64,000 nucleotides of DNA. It comes from Candidatus Protochlamydia sp. (GTDB lineage: Bacteria > Chlamydiota > Chlamydiia > Chlamydiales > Parachlamydiaceae). The first letter of the stretch is position 1. Each line of letters starts with the position of its first letter. This document shows positions 8,232 through 18,000 of this stretch, in pieces. Both the position numbers and the translations under genes were made by a program. A model generated the notes under the pieces. That model saw only the letters and a list, made by a program, of their open reading frames with translations. It did not search any database and was not told where the DNA came from. Location: positions 113,960 through 177,959 of the forward strand of contig JACDAQ010000006.1 of assembly GCA_013695355.1 (NCBI GenBank), given 5' to 3'.

Positions 8232-8281
8232 TATTTACACCTTTTAAAAAAAGCTTTGGACAGCCGGACGCCGTCAGTTAA

Positions 8282-8290
8282 TTTATACCA
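8282..8290 (-). promoter_or_regulatory. Possible extended -10 of the Ig-like repeat gene
   Basis: The minus strand reads TGGTATAAA about 50 bases before the start codon, resembling an extended -10 (TGnTATAAT). No good -35 is evident. Confidence 0.35.
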
Positions 8291-8370
8291 GAACGTTTGG
8301 CGTAACATTTTTTTTAATAAGTTACAATTAAAATTTTAACTATAGATTTGCTTAAATATTACGAAAATTT

Positions 8371-8880
8371 TTAAGGCTTCCTGGCATATTTCGGCACACA
8401 AATCAGCTGCAACAACAGTTTTCCCAAAGGCGTCGTTGCTGACAGAACGCCAATGTCATGGGCCAACAATGCGTTAACAGTAGCTTGTTGTTCAGATCGT
8501 AATTGACCTTGAAAGTTTCCATTGAGTGGTTGCCCTATGCAGTGTTCTTCTTTCAAGGTTATTTTTATATTTAAATCAGAAAGAAGCGGAGATACCTCTT
8601 CAAAGCATCCACGTGGAAGAGCAATATGATTGGGGTATTTCAGCGCAACCAATAATGCGGGTATTTCGTAAGTCGGAAATCTCATTGCTTGGGCTTAGTA
8701 GAATTCGGGGTTTTGAAATGCTGCAAGGCTAATCAATCGATTTCTAAGAGAGGGTGATAATGGTTCTTTGGCGATATAAATATGATTTCTAATCACCATT
8801 CCAAATTTTTCGGCAAATGCCCAATCGGGGGGCCTGCTGAAGGGGTAATATTCCATGGAGTAGACAATTGTTTCTCATTG
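8371..8880 (-). pseudogene. TOTE-type primase/helicase protein remnant
   Basis: The minus strand encodes a fragment resembling the middle of the large primase-helicase proteins of TOTE conflict systems. It reads RNHIYIAKEPLSPSLRNRLI, then SLAAFQNPEFY, an in-frame TAA at about 8700, AQAMRFPTYEIP, HIALPRGCFEEVSPLLSDL, FQGQLRSEQQATVNALLAHD and GVLSATT. A one-base shift near 8425 is then needed to continue into the Walker A region AFGKTVVAADLCAE. The part after the stop can be read as a 104-residue frame (8371-8685), but without the shift it lacks the GKT motif. Most of the protein on both sides is missing. The family assignment rests on remembered motifs, so it is likely but not certain; the decay is visible directly. 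Confidence 0.72.
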
Positions 8881-8985
8881 CTGCTATGATCGCAGGGCTT
8901 GGATACCACAGGTTTCGAATGCAAGGGGTGCGGAGACGGGAAAGTAAGCCTATATTATATGCCATCACAAGGACAGTGGTCAATT

Positions 8986-9273
8986 TTAAGAAAATCTTAA
9001 ATTAACCTTGTTAACTGTTTCACATACATATTCTTTGTTTAATGAATTCCAACATTGCATTAATTTACGCCTATTGAATTCATCTCGTAAAATTTTTGAA
9101 GCAATTCTCATTTGCGAAGGCTTAAGATACCCACTTAGCAAATTGCCATTATTAAGGTCGAAGGTTGCACTATCATCCCCATACATAACCTTAACATGAG
9201 GAAGATGGTGTCTTTCACCCATTACATGAAATATTTGAAAAATGATGGCACCGATTCTTGCTACTTGTGGCAT
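8986..9273 (-). CDS. DUF4160 domain protein
   Basis: I take the ATG at 9273 as start because MPQVARIGAIIFQIF matches the usual N-terminus of DUF4160 proteins; an upstream start at 9327 would overlap the preceding gene by 44 bases. The family core is visible: HHLPHVKVMYGDDSATFDLN, NGNLLSGYL and a terminal helix ending LMQCWNSLNK. DUF4160 proteins are small and often found in two-gene modules suspected to be toxin-antitoxin-like; the activity is not established. The stop of the small upstream gene is 10 bases before the chosen start, so the two are translationally linked. Confidence 0.7.
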   Translation of the reverse strand: MPQVARIGAIIFQIFHVMGERHHLPHVKVMYGDDSATFDLNNGNLLSGYLKPSQMRIASKILRDEFNRRKLMQCWNSLNKEYVCETVNKVNLRFS

Positions 9274-9283
9274 TTTTTTTAAC

Positions 9284-9529
9284 TCACTTTTGTGTAATTT
9301 TTTTCCAATACTCCAAAAATTCTTCATGGCAATCCCGTATCATTCTTTGGGCTAACAACCGATCTTCAGAATTTAGATTGCCATTTTTCTCATGGCCATC
9401 ATCAAAATTAAAAATACTTTTATTTTTTTTTTCATCTACTACAGTTACTTCAAATTGATTTGTCGTGGGATTTTGAGATAAAAAGTAGGTTAAATCCCCC
9501 CATTGCGCCACTTCTACTTCCATAGTCAT
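9284..9529 (-). CDS. Small protein preceding DUF4160 gene (possible module partner)
   Basis: This 81-residue acidic protein has a strong ribosome binding site (AAGGAG, 8 bases before the ATG). I do not recognise a family. Its C-terminal helix (RMIRDCHEEFLEYWKKITQK) resembles the C-terminal helix of the downstream DUF4160 protein in layout (hydrophobic-charged pattern ending in a W four residues from a Lys). This suggests a shared fold element or a paired binding surface. The position directly upstream of DUF4160 suggests an antitoxin-like or partner role, which is an inference. Confidence 0.55.
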   Translation of the reverse strand: MTMEVEVAQWGDLTYFLSQNPTTNQFEVTVVDEKKNKSIFNFDDGHEKNGNLNSEDRLLAQRMIRDCHEEFLEYWKKITQK

Positions 9530-9884
9530 TAAATTTCTCCTTTTTTGTTTTTACAAAAATTTATCATAGTGAAATTAAATTTTTAAGAAATTTAGATTTA
9601 CGATAATTATTGAATTTAAACTCCATGATAGCAAATTTCGTTGAAGGGGCGGTAAGGGTAACCATGCAAGCAAAAACCGAAGACGGGAAGGCACTTCACT
9701 ATCAAAGGCGAACAGTAGAAAATATACAGAGCTTTAGGCTTGCGATCTTCAATCTTAAGATCTAAAGAAATTACTATATAGAATCAAGATGTAGTGCAGA
9801 ATCTGCAAATTGTCTCAGGGAAACTGACAAACTTGGGCTAAGCTATCTATGGAAGACTTATGCAATCAGGGGCTGACTCATTAA
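9530..9884. other. Intergenic stretch with no recognisable gene
   Basis: AT-rich sequence with scattered stops in all frames. I see no hairpin, RNA gene or convincing coding remnant before the Sel1-like fragment that begins near 9885. Confidence 0.5.
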
Positions 9885-10029
9885 GACAAGAAAGAGTATG
9901 GTCAAGCGCTAGAGTGTTTTCGCCTTGCAGCGGAAGGGAGATTTTTCAGAGCACAAATAAGTTATGCTACCATGCTATTATTGGTCGGGTTGCACCGTAG
10001 ATAAAAAAGAAGCTTACCGCTGGATGATA
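9885..10029 (+). pseudogene. Sel1-like repeat protein fragment
   Basis: Plus-strand codons from 9885 read DKKEYGQALECFRLAAEGRF and then FRAQISYATMLLL, a typical Sel1/TPR-like repeat. After a shift near 9985 the next repeat start VDKKEAYRWM appears. Stops lie on both sides. Sel1-repeat proteins are common in amoeba-associated bacteria as host-interaction factors; here only about 1.3 repeats survive. From 10030 to 10377 I see nothing further. Confidence 0.55.
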
Positions 10030-10377
10030 AGGTACGAGTCACTTTCCTTTTTAGGAACGAAATGCGGTTCACTCGTTCCACATAAAAAGTACTTATGAGC
10101 TTGAGTTAATAAAACTTTGAGGAGATTTTTTTTTTCTCGCTTAATTCCCTGCTATTTTTTAAGAATGTCCTTTGTGAAGTCCAGTTATTGCAACACATAG
10201 ACTACCAGAAATCAACAATGAAATAACCAATTTATTTTGAAACTCAGAGGCATATCAATTAAAACGAATTGGAGACCCAGAAATAGCATGACATTTTTGA
10301 AGATAAATTAATAGCTCTGCTGAAATGATTCACCTTGGACCTTTCGGATGGGACTAAGTAATTTTGAACTAAGCAAT

Positions 10378-11007
10378 CTAGAATTTTGCTAAAATATCGG
10401 CTGCCTGTTCTTTAGCTTTTCTGACGGCTTCCTCCTTGGTCTCTGGCGGGCCAAGTGTAGGCTCAATCACAATGCTTCGAATGTCTGTAAAACCAATGAA
10501 TTTTAGGACGGCTTCCATATAAGTTATCTGCAAGTCCGATGCTTCTCCACCAGTACCCGAGCCATAGGCCCCTCCGCGAGAATAAATCAAAACAATCGGC
10601 TTGCCGGTAACAAGGCCCTTATACCCTTCTGACGGGGAAAAGCTAAAAGTGTAGGAAGGCTGGACTATAAGGTCAATGTAGTGCTTTAACTTATAGGGAA
10701 TGCTAAAATTCCACATTGGAAGTGAAATGATATATTTATCCGCATTTTTGAATTCAGTAATGAGTTGTTCTATCCCTCTCCAGGCTTTGCGCTGAGCTTC
10801 TGTATGAGCTTGGCCATGCATGATTGCATATTTCGAATCAATCACATCTCCATCAAAAGGGGGAAGCTCTTTATGCCATAGATCGATTGTTTGGATTTGA
10901 TCGGAAGGATGTTCTTTTACGTAATCATCGAGAAAGGTATGGGCTACTTCAATAGAACTCGACCGCTTTTTTCTAGGCGATGCTTCAATATATAGTAAAA
11001 GGCTCAT
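10378..11007 (-). CDS. azoR: FMN-dependent NADH-azoreductase
   Basis: AzoR-family flavodoxin-like oxidoreductases reduce azo compounds and quinones with NADH. The 209-residue product begins MSLLLYIEASPRKKRSSS, whose S-PR--RS-S loop binds the FMN phosphate. It continues with SLPMWNFSIPYKLKHYID, the most conserved AzoR motif, and SRGGAYGSG near the flavin. GGAG lies 6 bases before the ATG at 11007; the frame is open further upstream but that extension does not fit the family. It follows yqgE by 14 bases, so the two probably share a transcript. Quinone detoxification is the likely physiological role (inference). Confidence 0.9.
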   Translation of the reverse strand: MSLLLYIEASPRKKRSSSIEVAHTFLDDYVKEHPSDQIQTIDLWHKELPPFDGDVIDSKYAIMHGQAHTEAQRKAWRGIEQLITEFKNADKYIISLPMWNFSIPYKLKHYIDLIVQPSYTFSFSPSEGYKGLVTGKPIVLIYSRGGAYGSGTGGEASDLQITYMEAVLKFIGFTDIRSIVIEPTLGPPETKEEAVRKAKEQAADILAKF

Positions 11008-11021
11008 GCAGACTCCATAAA

Positions 11022-11591
11022 TTAATTTAGGCTTAAATCCTCGGGAATCATTGAAAGTGTCGCATACTTTCCTCCCATCTCTCGCAAAAGAGATTGCCAA
11101 AGTTTTTCAGCCGGTGTAAAAAAAATGTGTTTTGAATTCGCGGGATGTAAAAACCAGTGCCCATCTAAAAACTCTCTTTCTAGCTGTCCCGTCGCCCAGC
11201 CGGCATATCCGAAGCATAAATGGATATTGGGCCCGTTTTGATCTGTAATAGCTTCCTGAAGAAACTGCAGATCGCCTCCCAAAAATACATGGTCGCAAAT
11301 TTTGAGGGTCTGCTGCTCTGTTTGATCTGCGCTATGCAAAAGCATCATTTGATTGGTCTGAACAGGTCCCCCCGCTCGAATGCCGATGCGCGGATTAACC
11401 AGCTGATTAAGATTGACTATCTCTTCAGGCAATTCCAAATCAAGGCTTTTATTGATCAATAAACCAAAAGATCCATTTGCATTGTGCTCGCAAATTAAAA
11501 TGACTCCACGGAAAAAAAAACCTTCATCAATCTCCGGGGTGGCAATTAAAAATGTTCCCTTTTGGATTTGTGAGTAGGGCATATGTTCCAT
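11022..11591 (-). CDS. yqgE: YqgE/AlgH family protein (UPF0301)
   Basis: A small conserved protein (189 residues) of unclear biochemical role. Typical segments are [20 protein letters not shown] near the N-terminus, then [32 protein letters not shown] and [19 protein letters not shown]. An alternative ATG lies three codons in. It follows the mlaD-like gene by 16 bases and precedes azoR, so it probably belongs to the same transcription unit. Confidence 0.92.
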   Translation of the reverse strand: MEHMPYSQIQKGTFLIATPEIDEGFFFRGVILICEHNANGSFGLLINKSLDLELPEEIVNLNQLVNPRIGIRAGGPVQTNQMMLLHSADQTEQQTLKICDHVFLGGDLQFLQEAITDQNGPNIHLCFGYAGWATGQLEREFLDGHWFLHPANSKHIFFTPAEKLWQSLLREMGGKYATLSMIPEDLSLN

Positions 11592-11607
11592 GAATCTCCT
11601 ATATTAA

Positions 11608-12918
11608 TTATTCCATATCAACCACTTGTTCATTGAACATCTGCAGCGAGTCTTCCATATCATTGACCCGCTTAAGCAAGTCTGAAAACCGGCAGGTGAA
11701 CTCTGGGGTATGCAGCAGAGAGAAGGGATAGCACTCTGCTTCATTTAATACCATAGAGACACTTGAAAGAGAAGTGGAGATTTGATCCACTTCATTATTA
11801 AAGTAATTGGCAAATTTAACAGGGTCGGATAATCTTTGAAGGAGCCGTGTCCTGCGGGCTTGCAGCCTTTGCCACTTCTTGTCTAGCTGAAATAACACAC
11901 CGAATTGTTTGATGTCATTAAAAATAGTTTCTCCTTTATGCAGGATTGACTTTAGGCTTAAATAAAGATCATCACGTACAAATAATTGTCCGATCGATCC
12001 TTTGCCTTGAGAGGTAGATGTCATTACTTTATTAAGATTCGTAAAAGCAGAATTAAATTCTTTTGAACCCTGATTGAATTCTACGGAGCCTTGATTGAAT
12101 TCTTTTACTGCGCTATCCAAAGATGCCCAGGATGTATTAGTCCGTTCGCCAAGCTGATTAAATTGATTCAATGCACTATCAAGCGTCGACCAGCTTTGGT
12201 GAGCCCGGGTTGTCAAGTGATAGGTATTTTGAAGAGTGCCGTCTACTGTATCCCATGAGCGATGGGCCCGGTCTGTAAGAGCGACGACATTGTTTATAAT
12301 CCTATTCCATTTTTCAGGTTGATTCAAGACAGCGCTTATTTCAACGGTATTTTGAACCGTTTTAGAAAGGTTTTCAACAAAATGTTCCTTTTTGATTGCT
12401 TCCATCATTTCATGAAAATCGCTTAAGACCACTTGAAACTTGCCCGAAAGGTCCCCAAATTGTTTTAAAGTCTCTTCTACCGATCCTGAAGGAACGGCGT
12501 AAAGAATCTGATCTTCAACCAGAAAAAGCTGTTCTCCGGGTTTGACCGGCATAGGATCTATTTCAACATTTTTTTCACCTAAAAGTCCCGATGTGCGGAT
12601 GGAAATTGTGTCGCTATTATAAACACGCACGGCAGAATCAACCTTTAAGGTTAGCTCATAAACGTAAATATCCCCATGATAAGTTTCTTCAGTTCTGGCA
12701 TCGGGCAATTCAATAATTGATACCACTTCTCCGACGGGACGTCCGGCATAGGTGACACGGGTTCCAACATTTATCTTATCAACATTGGAAAAACGGACAT
12801 GCAGTGTTTTAGCATTGTCTCCCACCGAAGGATGCAGGAAAAGGATCATAAAGACGATAATTGCTAAAGCCAGGAGGACGAAAATACCAATCAATATATT
12901 CTTGACGGAGGAAGCCAT
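11608..12918 (-). CDS. MlaD/MCE-domain lipid-transport protein
   Basis: This is the substrate-binding subunit of an Mla-type ABC system that moves phospholipids between membranes. The 436-residue protein has one N-terminal membrane segment (about residues 7-29) followed by the MCE domain (LHVRFSNVDKINVGTRVTYA, GRPVGEVVSI). After it comes a long helical part with internal repeats of the kind SWxxLDSALNQFNQL and VEFNQGSKEFN, probably a periplasmic coiled-coil extension. It is longer than E. coli MlaD (about 180 residues) and closer in layout to long MCE proteins. The ATP-binding gene lies 5 bases upstream and the permease before that. Confidence 0.88.
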   Translation of the reverse strand: MASSVKNILIGIFVLLALAIIVFMILFLHPSVGDNAKTLHVRFSNVDKINVGTRVTYAGRPVGEVVSIIELPDARTEETYHGDIYVYELTLKVDSAVRVYNSDTISIRTSGLLGEKNVEIDPMPVKPGEQLFLVEDQILYAVPSGSVEETLKQFGDLSGKFQVVLSDFHEMMEAIKKEHFVENLSKTVQNTVEISAVLNQPEKWNRIINNVVALTDRAHRSWDTVDGTLQNTYHLTTRAHQSWSTLDSALNQFNQLGERTNTSWASLDSAVKEFNQGSVEFNQGSKEFNSAFTNLNKVMTSTSQGKGSIGQLFVRDDLYLSLKSILHKGETIFNDIKQFGVLFQLDKKWQRLQARRTRLLQRLSDPVKFANYFNNEVDQISTSLSSVSMVLNEAECYPFSLLHTPEFTCRFSDLLKRVNDMEDSLQMFNEQVVDME

Positions 12919-12923
12919 AATAT

Positions 12924-13679
12924 TCAGAACCTCTTGCTGCGATTTTTAATTGCAGCGTTGTTAAAAAATTCAGTGAGAATCGGATCATCGATGTTAAAAA
13001 AATCGTCTTTAGTAGCAATTTGTGCTATTTTTCCCTCATCATGGTAGGCCAGGCGGTCTCCTACTTCTAATGCAGAGCGGATATCGTGGGTGACTACAAT
13101 ACTGGTCGCTTTGAGTTCATGCTTCGTGGCATTGATCAGGTCATTGATCTGCATAGATGTGATCGGGTCCAGGCCGGTGGTCGGTTCGTCATAAAGAATA
13201 ATCTCTGGCCGATAAACAATAAGGCGGGCGAGAGCAGCTCTTTTACGCATCCCTCCTGAAAGTTCGGAAGGCATCTTTTTTTGAATCCCTTCCAAGCCGA
13301 CCATTTTTAAAGCATGGGCCACCCTGTCCTGGATCTCTGATTCGGAATAAGCGGAGTTAGGATGCTGATGTAAATAAAAAGCCGTATTTTCCCCAACGTC
13401 CATGGAGTCGAAAAGGGCAGCCCCCTGAAAAAGCATTCCCATCGGTTTTATTTTAGCCCTAAAAGCCCGTTGATTTAAATCCGTTACTTTTTCCCCTTCG
13501 ACTTCAACATAGCCTTTATCGGGAATTTCGAGTCCGATAATTTGCTTGAGCAAAACACTTTTTCCAACGCCTGAGCGCCCTAGAATAACTAATGTCTCAC
13601 CATCTAAAATATCTAGGTTTAACCCTTTAAGCACTTGGAGCTTGCCGTAGCTTTTCCATAGTTCGTGGACATGAATCAT
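12924..13679 (-). CDS. Mla-type ABC transporter ATP-binding protein
   Basis: The ATPase of the lipid transporter, 251 residues, corresponding to MlaF. Walker A is GRSGVGKS (residues 34-41), the signature is LSGGMRKRAALARL, Walker B plus D-loop is IILYDEPTTGLDP, and the switch histidine is in VVTHDIRSA. GMRKRAALAR is typical of the Mla subfamily. It sits between the permease (22 bases upstream) and the MCE protein, giving the order mlaE-mlaF-mlaD. Confidence 0.93.
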   Translation of the reverse strand: MIHVHELWKSYGKLQVLKGLNLDILDGETLVILGRSGVGKSVLLKQIIGLEIPDKGYVEVEGEKVTDLNQRAFRAKIKPMGMLFQGAALFDSMDVGENTAFYLHQHPNSAYSESEIQDRVAHALKMVGLEGIQKKMPSELSGGMRKRAALARLIVYRPEIILYDEPTTGLDPITSMQINDLINATKHELKATSIVVTHDIRSALEVGDRLAYHDEGKIAQIATKDDFFNIDDPILTEFFNNAAIKNRSKRF

Positions 13680-13701
13680 TTGGAAAGCATCTCCTTAGGC
13701 G

Positions 13702-14475
13702 TTATAGCCCATTTACATAGGCATATGAGCTGTTCAAGCTTAAAGTTAGTAAAAAATTAATGATCAGAATGACAGAATAGCAGATCACAACACTATTAGT
13801 GGTTGCTCGGCCGACACCTGCCGCTCCGCCTTTGGTAGTCATCCCTTTATAGCAAGAAATAGTCACAATGATCACCCCAAAAACAAAGGATTTGACCATT
13901 CCGCTTATAAAATCAAAAGTGGTAATATGGATAGGAAGGGGATCCAAGAATGAGCTTGAAGGCATTTTATAAAAATCCACTGCGATAATATAGCCACCTA
14001 AAACCCCCATCACTGCACTGAAAACCGTTAAAAGGGGCATCATGATCATCCCGGCTAAAAAGCGGGGGGCAACAAGATAACGCAAAGGGTTGACAGACAT
14101 GGAACGCATAGCATCAATTTGCTCTGTTACACGCATGGTGCCAAGTTCTGCACACATTGCAGCTCCTACCCTGCCGGTGACCATGAATGCGGTCAATACT
14201 GGGCCTAACTCAACAAGCATGGCTTTAGCGACCATGAGCCCTGTCGCACTGGCCAGCCCTTTATCGGCTAATTGAAAGTAAGATTGGGCGGCCATTACCA
14301 TGCCTGTGGAAAATCCCGTAATGGCTACAACTGGAAGGGACATCACACCAATCTCAAAGAGCTGGTCCCGGAAGAGCACCCACGAAGGGGGGCGGCGAAA
14401 AGAGACAGCAATGACCCCTGTGATCAGAAGAATGTAATCTCCAAAAGAAGAGAGGGCGTTAAGAATTGGGTTCAT
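13702..14475 (-). CDS. Mla-type ABC transporter permease
   Basis: A MlaE-family inner-membrane permease with several hydrophobic segments. Family motifs include TGFSTGMVMAAQSY, LGPVLTAFMVTGRVGAAMCAE, LGTMRVTEQIDAMRSM and SCYKGMTTKGGAAGVGRATT. I use the ATG at 14475 (257 residues). An upstream TTG (14538) would place the start before a CCTGAGG/CCTCAGG hairpin that more likely belongs to the end of the previous gene. It is co-directional with the ATPase and MCE genes. Confidence 0.9.
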   Translation of the reverse strand: MNPILNALSSFGDYILLITGVIAVSFRRPPSWVLFRDQLFEIGVMSLPVVAITGFSTGMVMAAQSYFQLADKGLASATGLMVAKAMLVELGPVLTAFMVTGRVGAAMCAELGTMRVTEQIDAMRSMSVNPLRYLVAPRFLAGMIMMPLLTVFSAVMGVLGGYIIAVDFYKMPSSSFLDPLPIHITTFDFISGMVKSFVFGVIIVTISCYKGMTTKGGAAGVGRATTNSVVICYSVILIINFLLTLSLNSSYAYVNGL

Positions 14476-14499
14476 TGCAGGTTTATAATTTCCAGATGT

Positions 14500-14524
14500 A
14501 ATCCCTGAGGAAAGGATCCTCAGG
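14500..14524 (-). terminator. Hairpin between the hypothetical membrane gene and the permease
   Basis: The minus strand reads CCTGAGGATCCTTTCCTCAG, a 7-bp stem with a short loop, 15 bases after a stop codon. There is no long T run, so it may be a weak terminator or attenuator. Confidence 0.4.
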
Positions 14525-14538
14525 GTAATAATATACAA

Positions 14539-14934
14539 TTATGCAGTAACGTTAACTGTTACAGTTGGTGTTCTACGTGAGTTCATAAAATCGACAACTC
14601 CGCGCACGGCAATCAAGCCAATAAAAAATGCACCCGCTGCTTTAAAATTGATAGGTAGTGTCGGGTAAATAAAGGAATGCGCAAGAATGCCTGCTCCCAC
14701 TCCTAGCCCACTTGAGATTAGAAGGTTAGTAGCATAAGCAGCTTGTGTGCTTTTGTCGAAAAACTTATCTGCCACAGCAGCTACAATTGATGCTACGGCG
14801 CTCATTAATGCAGCTGTCTGAATAGTCACTGAATGATTTAAAAATTTACCTGTTGCATAAGTTCCGATTGCAACAGCAGTTGTTTGAATAAGAGGCACAA
14901 TAGTGTTTATTGTGAATCGATCAGCATTGAACAT
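14539..14934 (-). CDS. Small hydrophobic membrane protein, unknown
   Basis: I start at the ATG at 14934, which has AGGAG six bases upstream; a GTG at 14967 would add 11 residues. The 131-residue product has several hydrophobic stretches: VPLIQTTAVAIGTYATG, AALMSAVASIVAAVADKFF, LISSGLGVGAGILAHSFIY and AGAFFIGLIAVRGVVDF. It ends in a polar tail. I do not recognise a family. Paired hydrophobic segments with little soluble domain recall chlamydial inclusion-membrane proteins, but a plain inner-membrane protein is equally possible. Confidence 0.6.
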   Translation of the reverse strand: MFNADRFTINTIVPLIQTTAVAIGTYATGKFLNHSVTIQTAALMSAVASIVAAVADKFFDKSTQAAYATNLLISSGLGVGAGILAHSFIYPTLPINFKAAGAFFIGLIAVRGVVDFMNSRRTPTVTVNVTA

Positions 14935-15093
14935 GAGGTCTCCTGTCATTTTTTTTTCTAAAATCACGATTTCAAATTTATTTCGTTTCGTGTGCTTACG
15001 TCCGAGTGCTGAAATTTCAAAATCGACACACTTTCAGTGCAACTGAATTGAACGTAAATTAAAAGATAGGTAAGAAGGAAACTTTTTGTCAAA

Positions 15094-18000
15094 CTAATAA
15101 TCCTTTTTCCATTTTAAAGAAAATTTTTGTTGAGCTTCTCCCCCCAATTTGACTTCTGCCTGGGCCTTTAAATTTTTAAGCACATCGGCCTCAATGATCA
15201 GACGGTTCCCAACGTCCTTGGTTTTGTCTATGGAGACAAATACTCCTTCTGTGATGTACTTTCCGACCTGGAAGGATTGCGGCAGAATTTCTAAGCGGTC
15301 CAATCCCATATTATTGCGCAGGCGAGTTAAAAAATCATCGCCGCCGGCTGATTCCGTATCATTAAGTTCGATGAAGGACTGACTAAGCTGATTTCCCTGA
15401 TCGGGAGTAATGTCCGAAATTCCCCGATTGAACAAAATATAAGATAGGATCTCCCGTTGGGATAGGGGCGGGCTTGAACGGAAGCTTACAGTCAATTTAT
15501 TGGTCGGCCCTTTAACAATAATATCCGCTCGAATTTTTCCAATGTCTTTGCTTGCGACAACGTAAATGCTCGTCTTTTTGCCTGGAGAGCCGAAAAAATG
15601 AATGGTCCCTTGGGTTAAGTCAAAAACTTTTCCATTAAATTTGTAATCCCCATCAGACACGCGTAAATCTCCAAATAATAACGGACTCTTAGGCGTGCCG
15701 GTGATCATCAGCCCTCCTTTCCATTTCGAGGTAAGCTTTTTTCCTTCGATCATTAAATTATTCGGGACATTTAATTTAATATCAAATTCAATGGAAGAAT
15801 TCATCTTAGAGGCATCGGGCTGTAAAGTTTCTTCCCCTTTCTGTAAATTAATAAATTGGAAATCGACTGATTTAATTTGTTTGGGCAAAGCACTCTCTAA
15901 ATCAACCGTAGCCGTATCTGTTGAAAGTTCCCCTTCCACTTTAGATTTTTTTTTATTACCAAAAAAGCGCAAAGAGCCGGTGGCAGAAAGGTTTGCATAT
16001 TCAGATTCAATAATAAATATTTTTTTAGGTTTGATGAAGAACTCAAAAGGAAAATCATTTTTTTTATCCAGCTCTATTGCACCAGAAACTGATATGGAAC
16101 CTCCATGGGTATTTTCCGCATTTAGCCGTTTCAAGGAAATCTTGGTGCCCTCTCCCTCAAACCGAGCATATATATTTTGATACAAGCTACCAGAATTGAT
16201 ACTTTCATAAGTTCCGTTTTCAAATTCCACAAAGCCTTTGATTAGGGGGGCATCCAATTGACCCGTGAAATTTAATGCGATCCTGGCATGTCCGGTGAGG
16301 TGAGTGATATCATTGTAAAAGAGATCGACAAAAGGATCGATCTCGCCTTCAGCTTCAAGATTTAGCAAAAGAGGGGTTGTTGAGATTGACTGCAACGCAA
16401 ATGGACTTAAAATAAAATGGTATGGCAAAGTTCCGTATAAGCGTAAAGGGGATGCTCCTACTCCATATATTAGACTTTTTACATCTATTCCTGAATGATT
16501 TAAAGCAAGATCTACTTTGCCACTTAAGGAAGTTTTTTTTACCCCCATTTGTTCCGGGACCGTCAACTCGTGGACAGTGATTTGGATCTCGCCGACGGGA
16601 TCTTCAAGCGGTCCTTTGAGATAACCTTTTAATGAGGCAGCTCCCTGAACGGGAAAATCGGGAAAGAAGTTATTTAAATAGTCTGCATTTATTGAACGAG
16701 AGCTGAATTGAAGGTCAAGGTTTTGCTTTTCTTTTTTTAACCCTACGTTAATTTCCATTTGTCCCCACTTTAAATGGGCTTCAGAAATTTCCAAATCTTC
16801 CTTATTTCCGCTCAAGGCAACAGGGTTTAGTAAAAAAAATGAAGCGCCTTCAAAAAAACCGTTTAATTTACTAAAATAAAGATCGAAAGATGTATCTTTA
16901 ATATGCCATTGACCGTCAAGCCTGAATGTCCAATTTTCTTTCCATTTTCCTTTGGCTTCTAAATCGAACGGCCAAAGCGTTTGGTTGAGATCCACATGCG
17001 TCTCGCCTCGAATTTCTTCTATAAGGGAAGAATTGGCTTCTATATTTACGAATGAAAAACGAATATCTCCATTTTGGAGAGGCAATTGCGGTATATAAAT
17101 ATCAAAAAAACCCCTTGCGGCCTTCCCATCAGGCCATTCAATGTTTTCGACATTTCCCTGTGTGAAAAAATTAGAAAAAGTAAAATTTTTTAAATCGATC
17201 TGGTGGTTCGCATTGAGTGCTAGACTGGCAGCGGAGAGATCATTATAAAGGAGCGATTCGGTCATTAAATGTGTTTCTACATTGACCAAAGAGTTGTTTG
17301 GGCCAGGGAGATTAAGTGTGAAGCTTGCAGAAAGATGTTTGGATGAAAGATTGTCCCATCGTAAATCTTGAATTGTCACATTTGATTTAATATTTTGACG
17401 CTCGACCCCGCTTTCATCCAGGGTATGAGTCAAGAAAATGATGGCGTTCCCACTTCCTTCGAATGGAACGTCTAGAAAGGCAGAAATTTTTTGAAAATTA
17501 GCGGAATGAATTTCTAATTGTCCGTTCAAAAGCGGGTCGTTTAAGTTAATACTTAAATTTCCATTAGCAGTCGATTCAAAAACAGCACCTTTTAGCTCTT
17601 TAAGAAGGAGCTCTTGGCCATTTAATTGAAATGAACTGGCTAAATCACAAGGAACTTCTGCACAATCAAAATTAATTTTTATGAATCCCTGGATTCCGTC
17701 ATCTATATGCTCGGCAGATAAAGTTGTTTCCAAATTCTTAAAGGTTTTATCCTGGAATGTTAAGGCAGGGCTAGTTCCATTTATAAAAAATTTAGGAAAT
17801 GAAAGGGGGCCGGAAGCTTGTCCGTTAAATGCCAGGATGCCATTTAACTGTTTTTTGATAAGCGGACTTAGGGTTTCCATTTCCTCGATATTTCCTTCGA
17901 AGGATCCTTCCTGAAGTTGAAAATCGGATGAGAGTGTACCTTTTGCGCTTAAATTCATTCCTGGGCAGGCTAATTGAAAATGTTCAATTCCAAGCATCCA

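Noticed and set aside
8789..8983. 64-residue minus-strand frame beginning MTTVLVMAYNIGLL
   Set aside because: Only part of the interval shows homology, and that homology (the primase/helicase relic) is in a different frame. No ribosome binding site.
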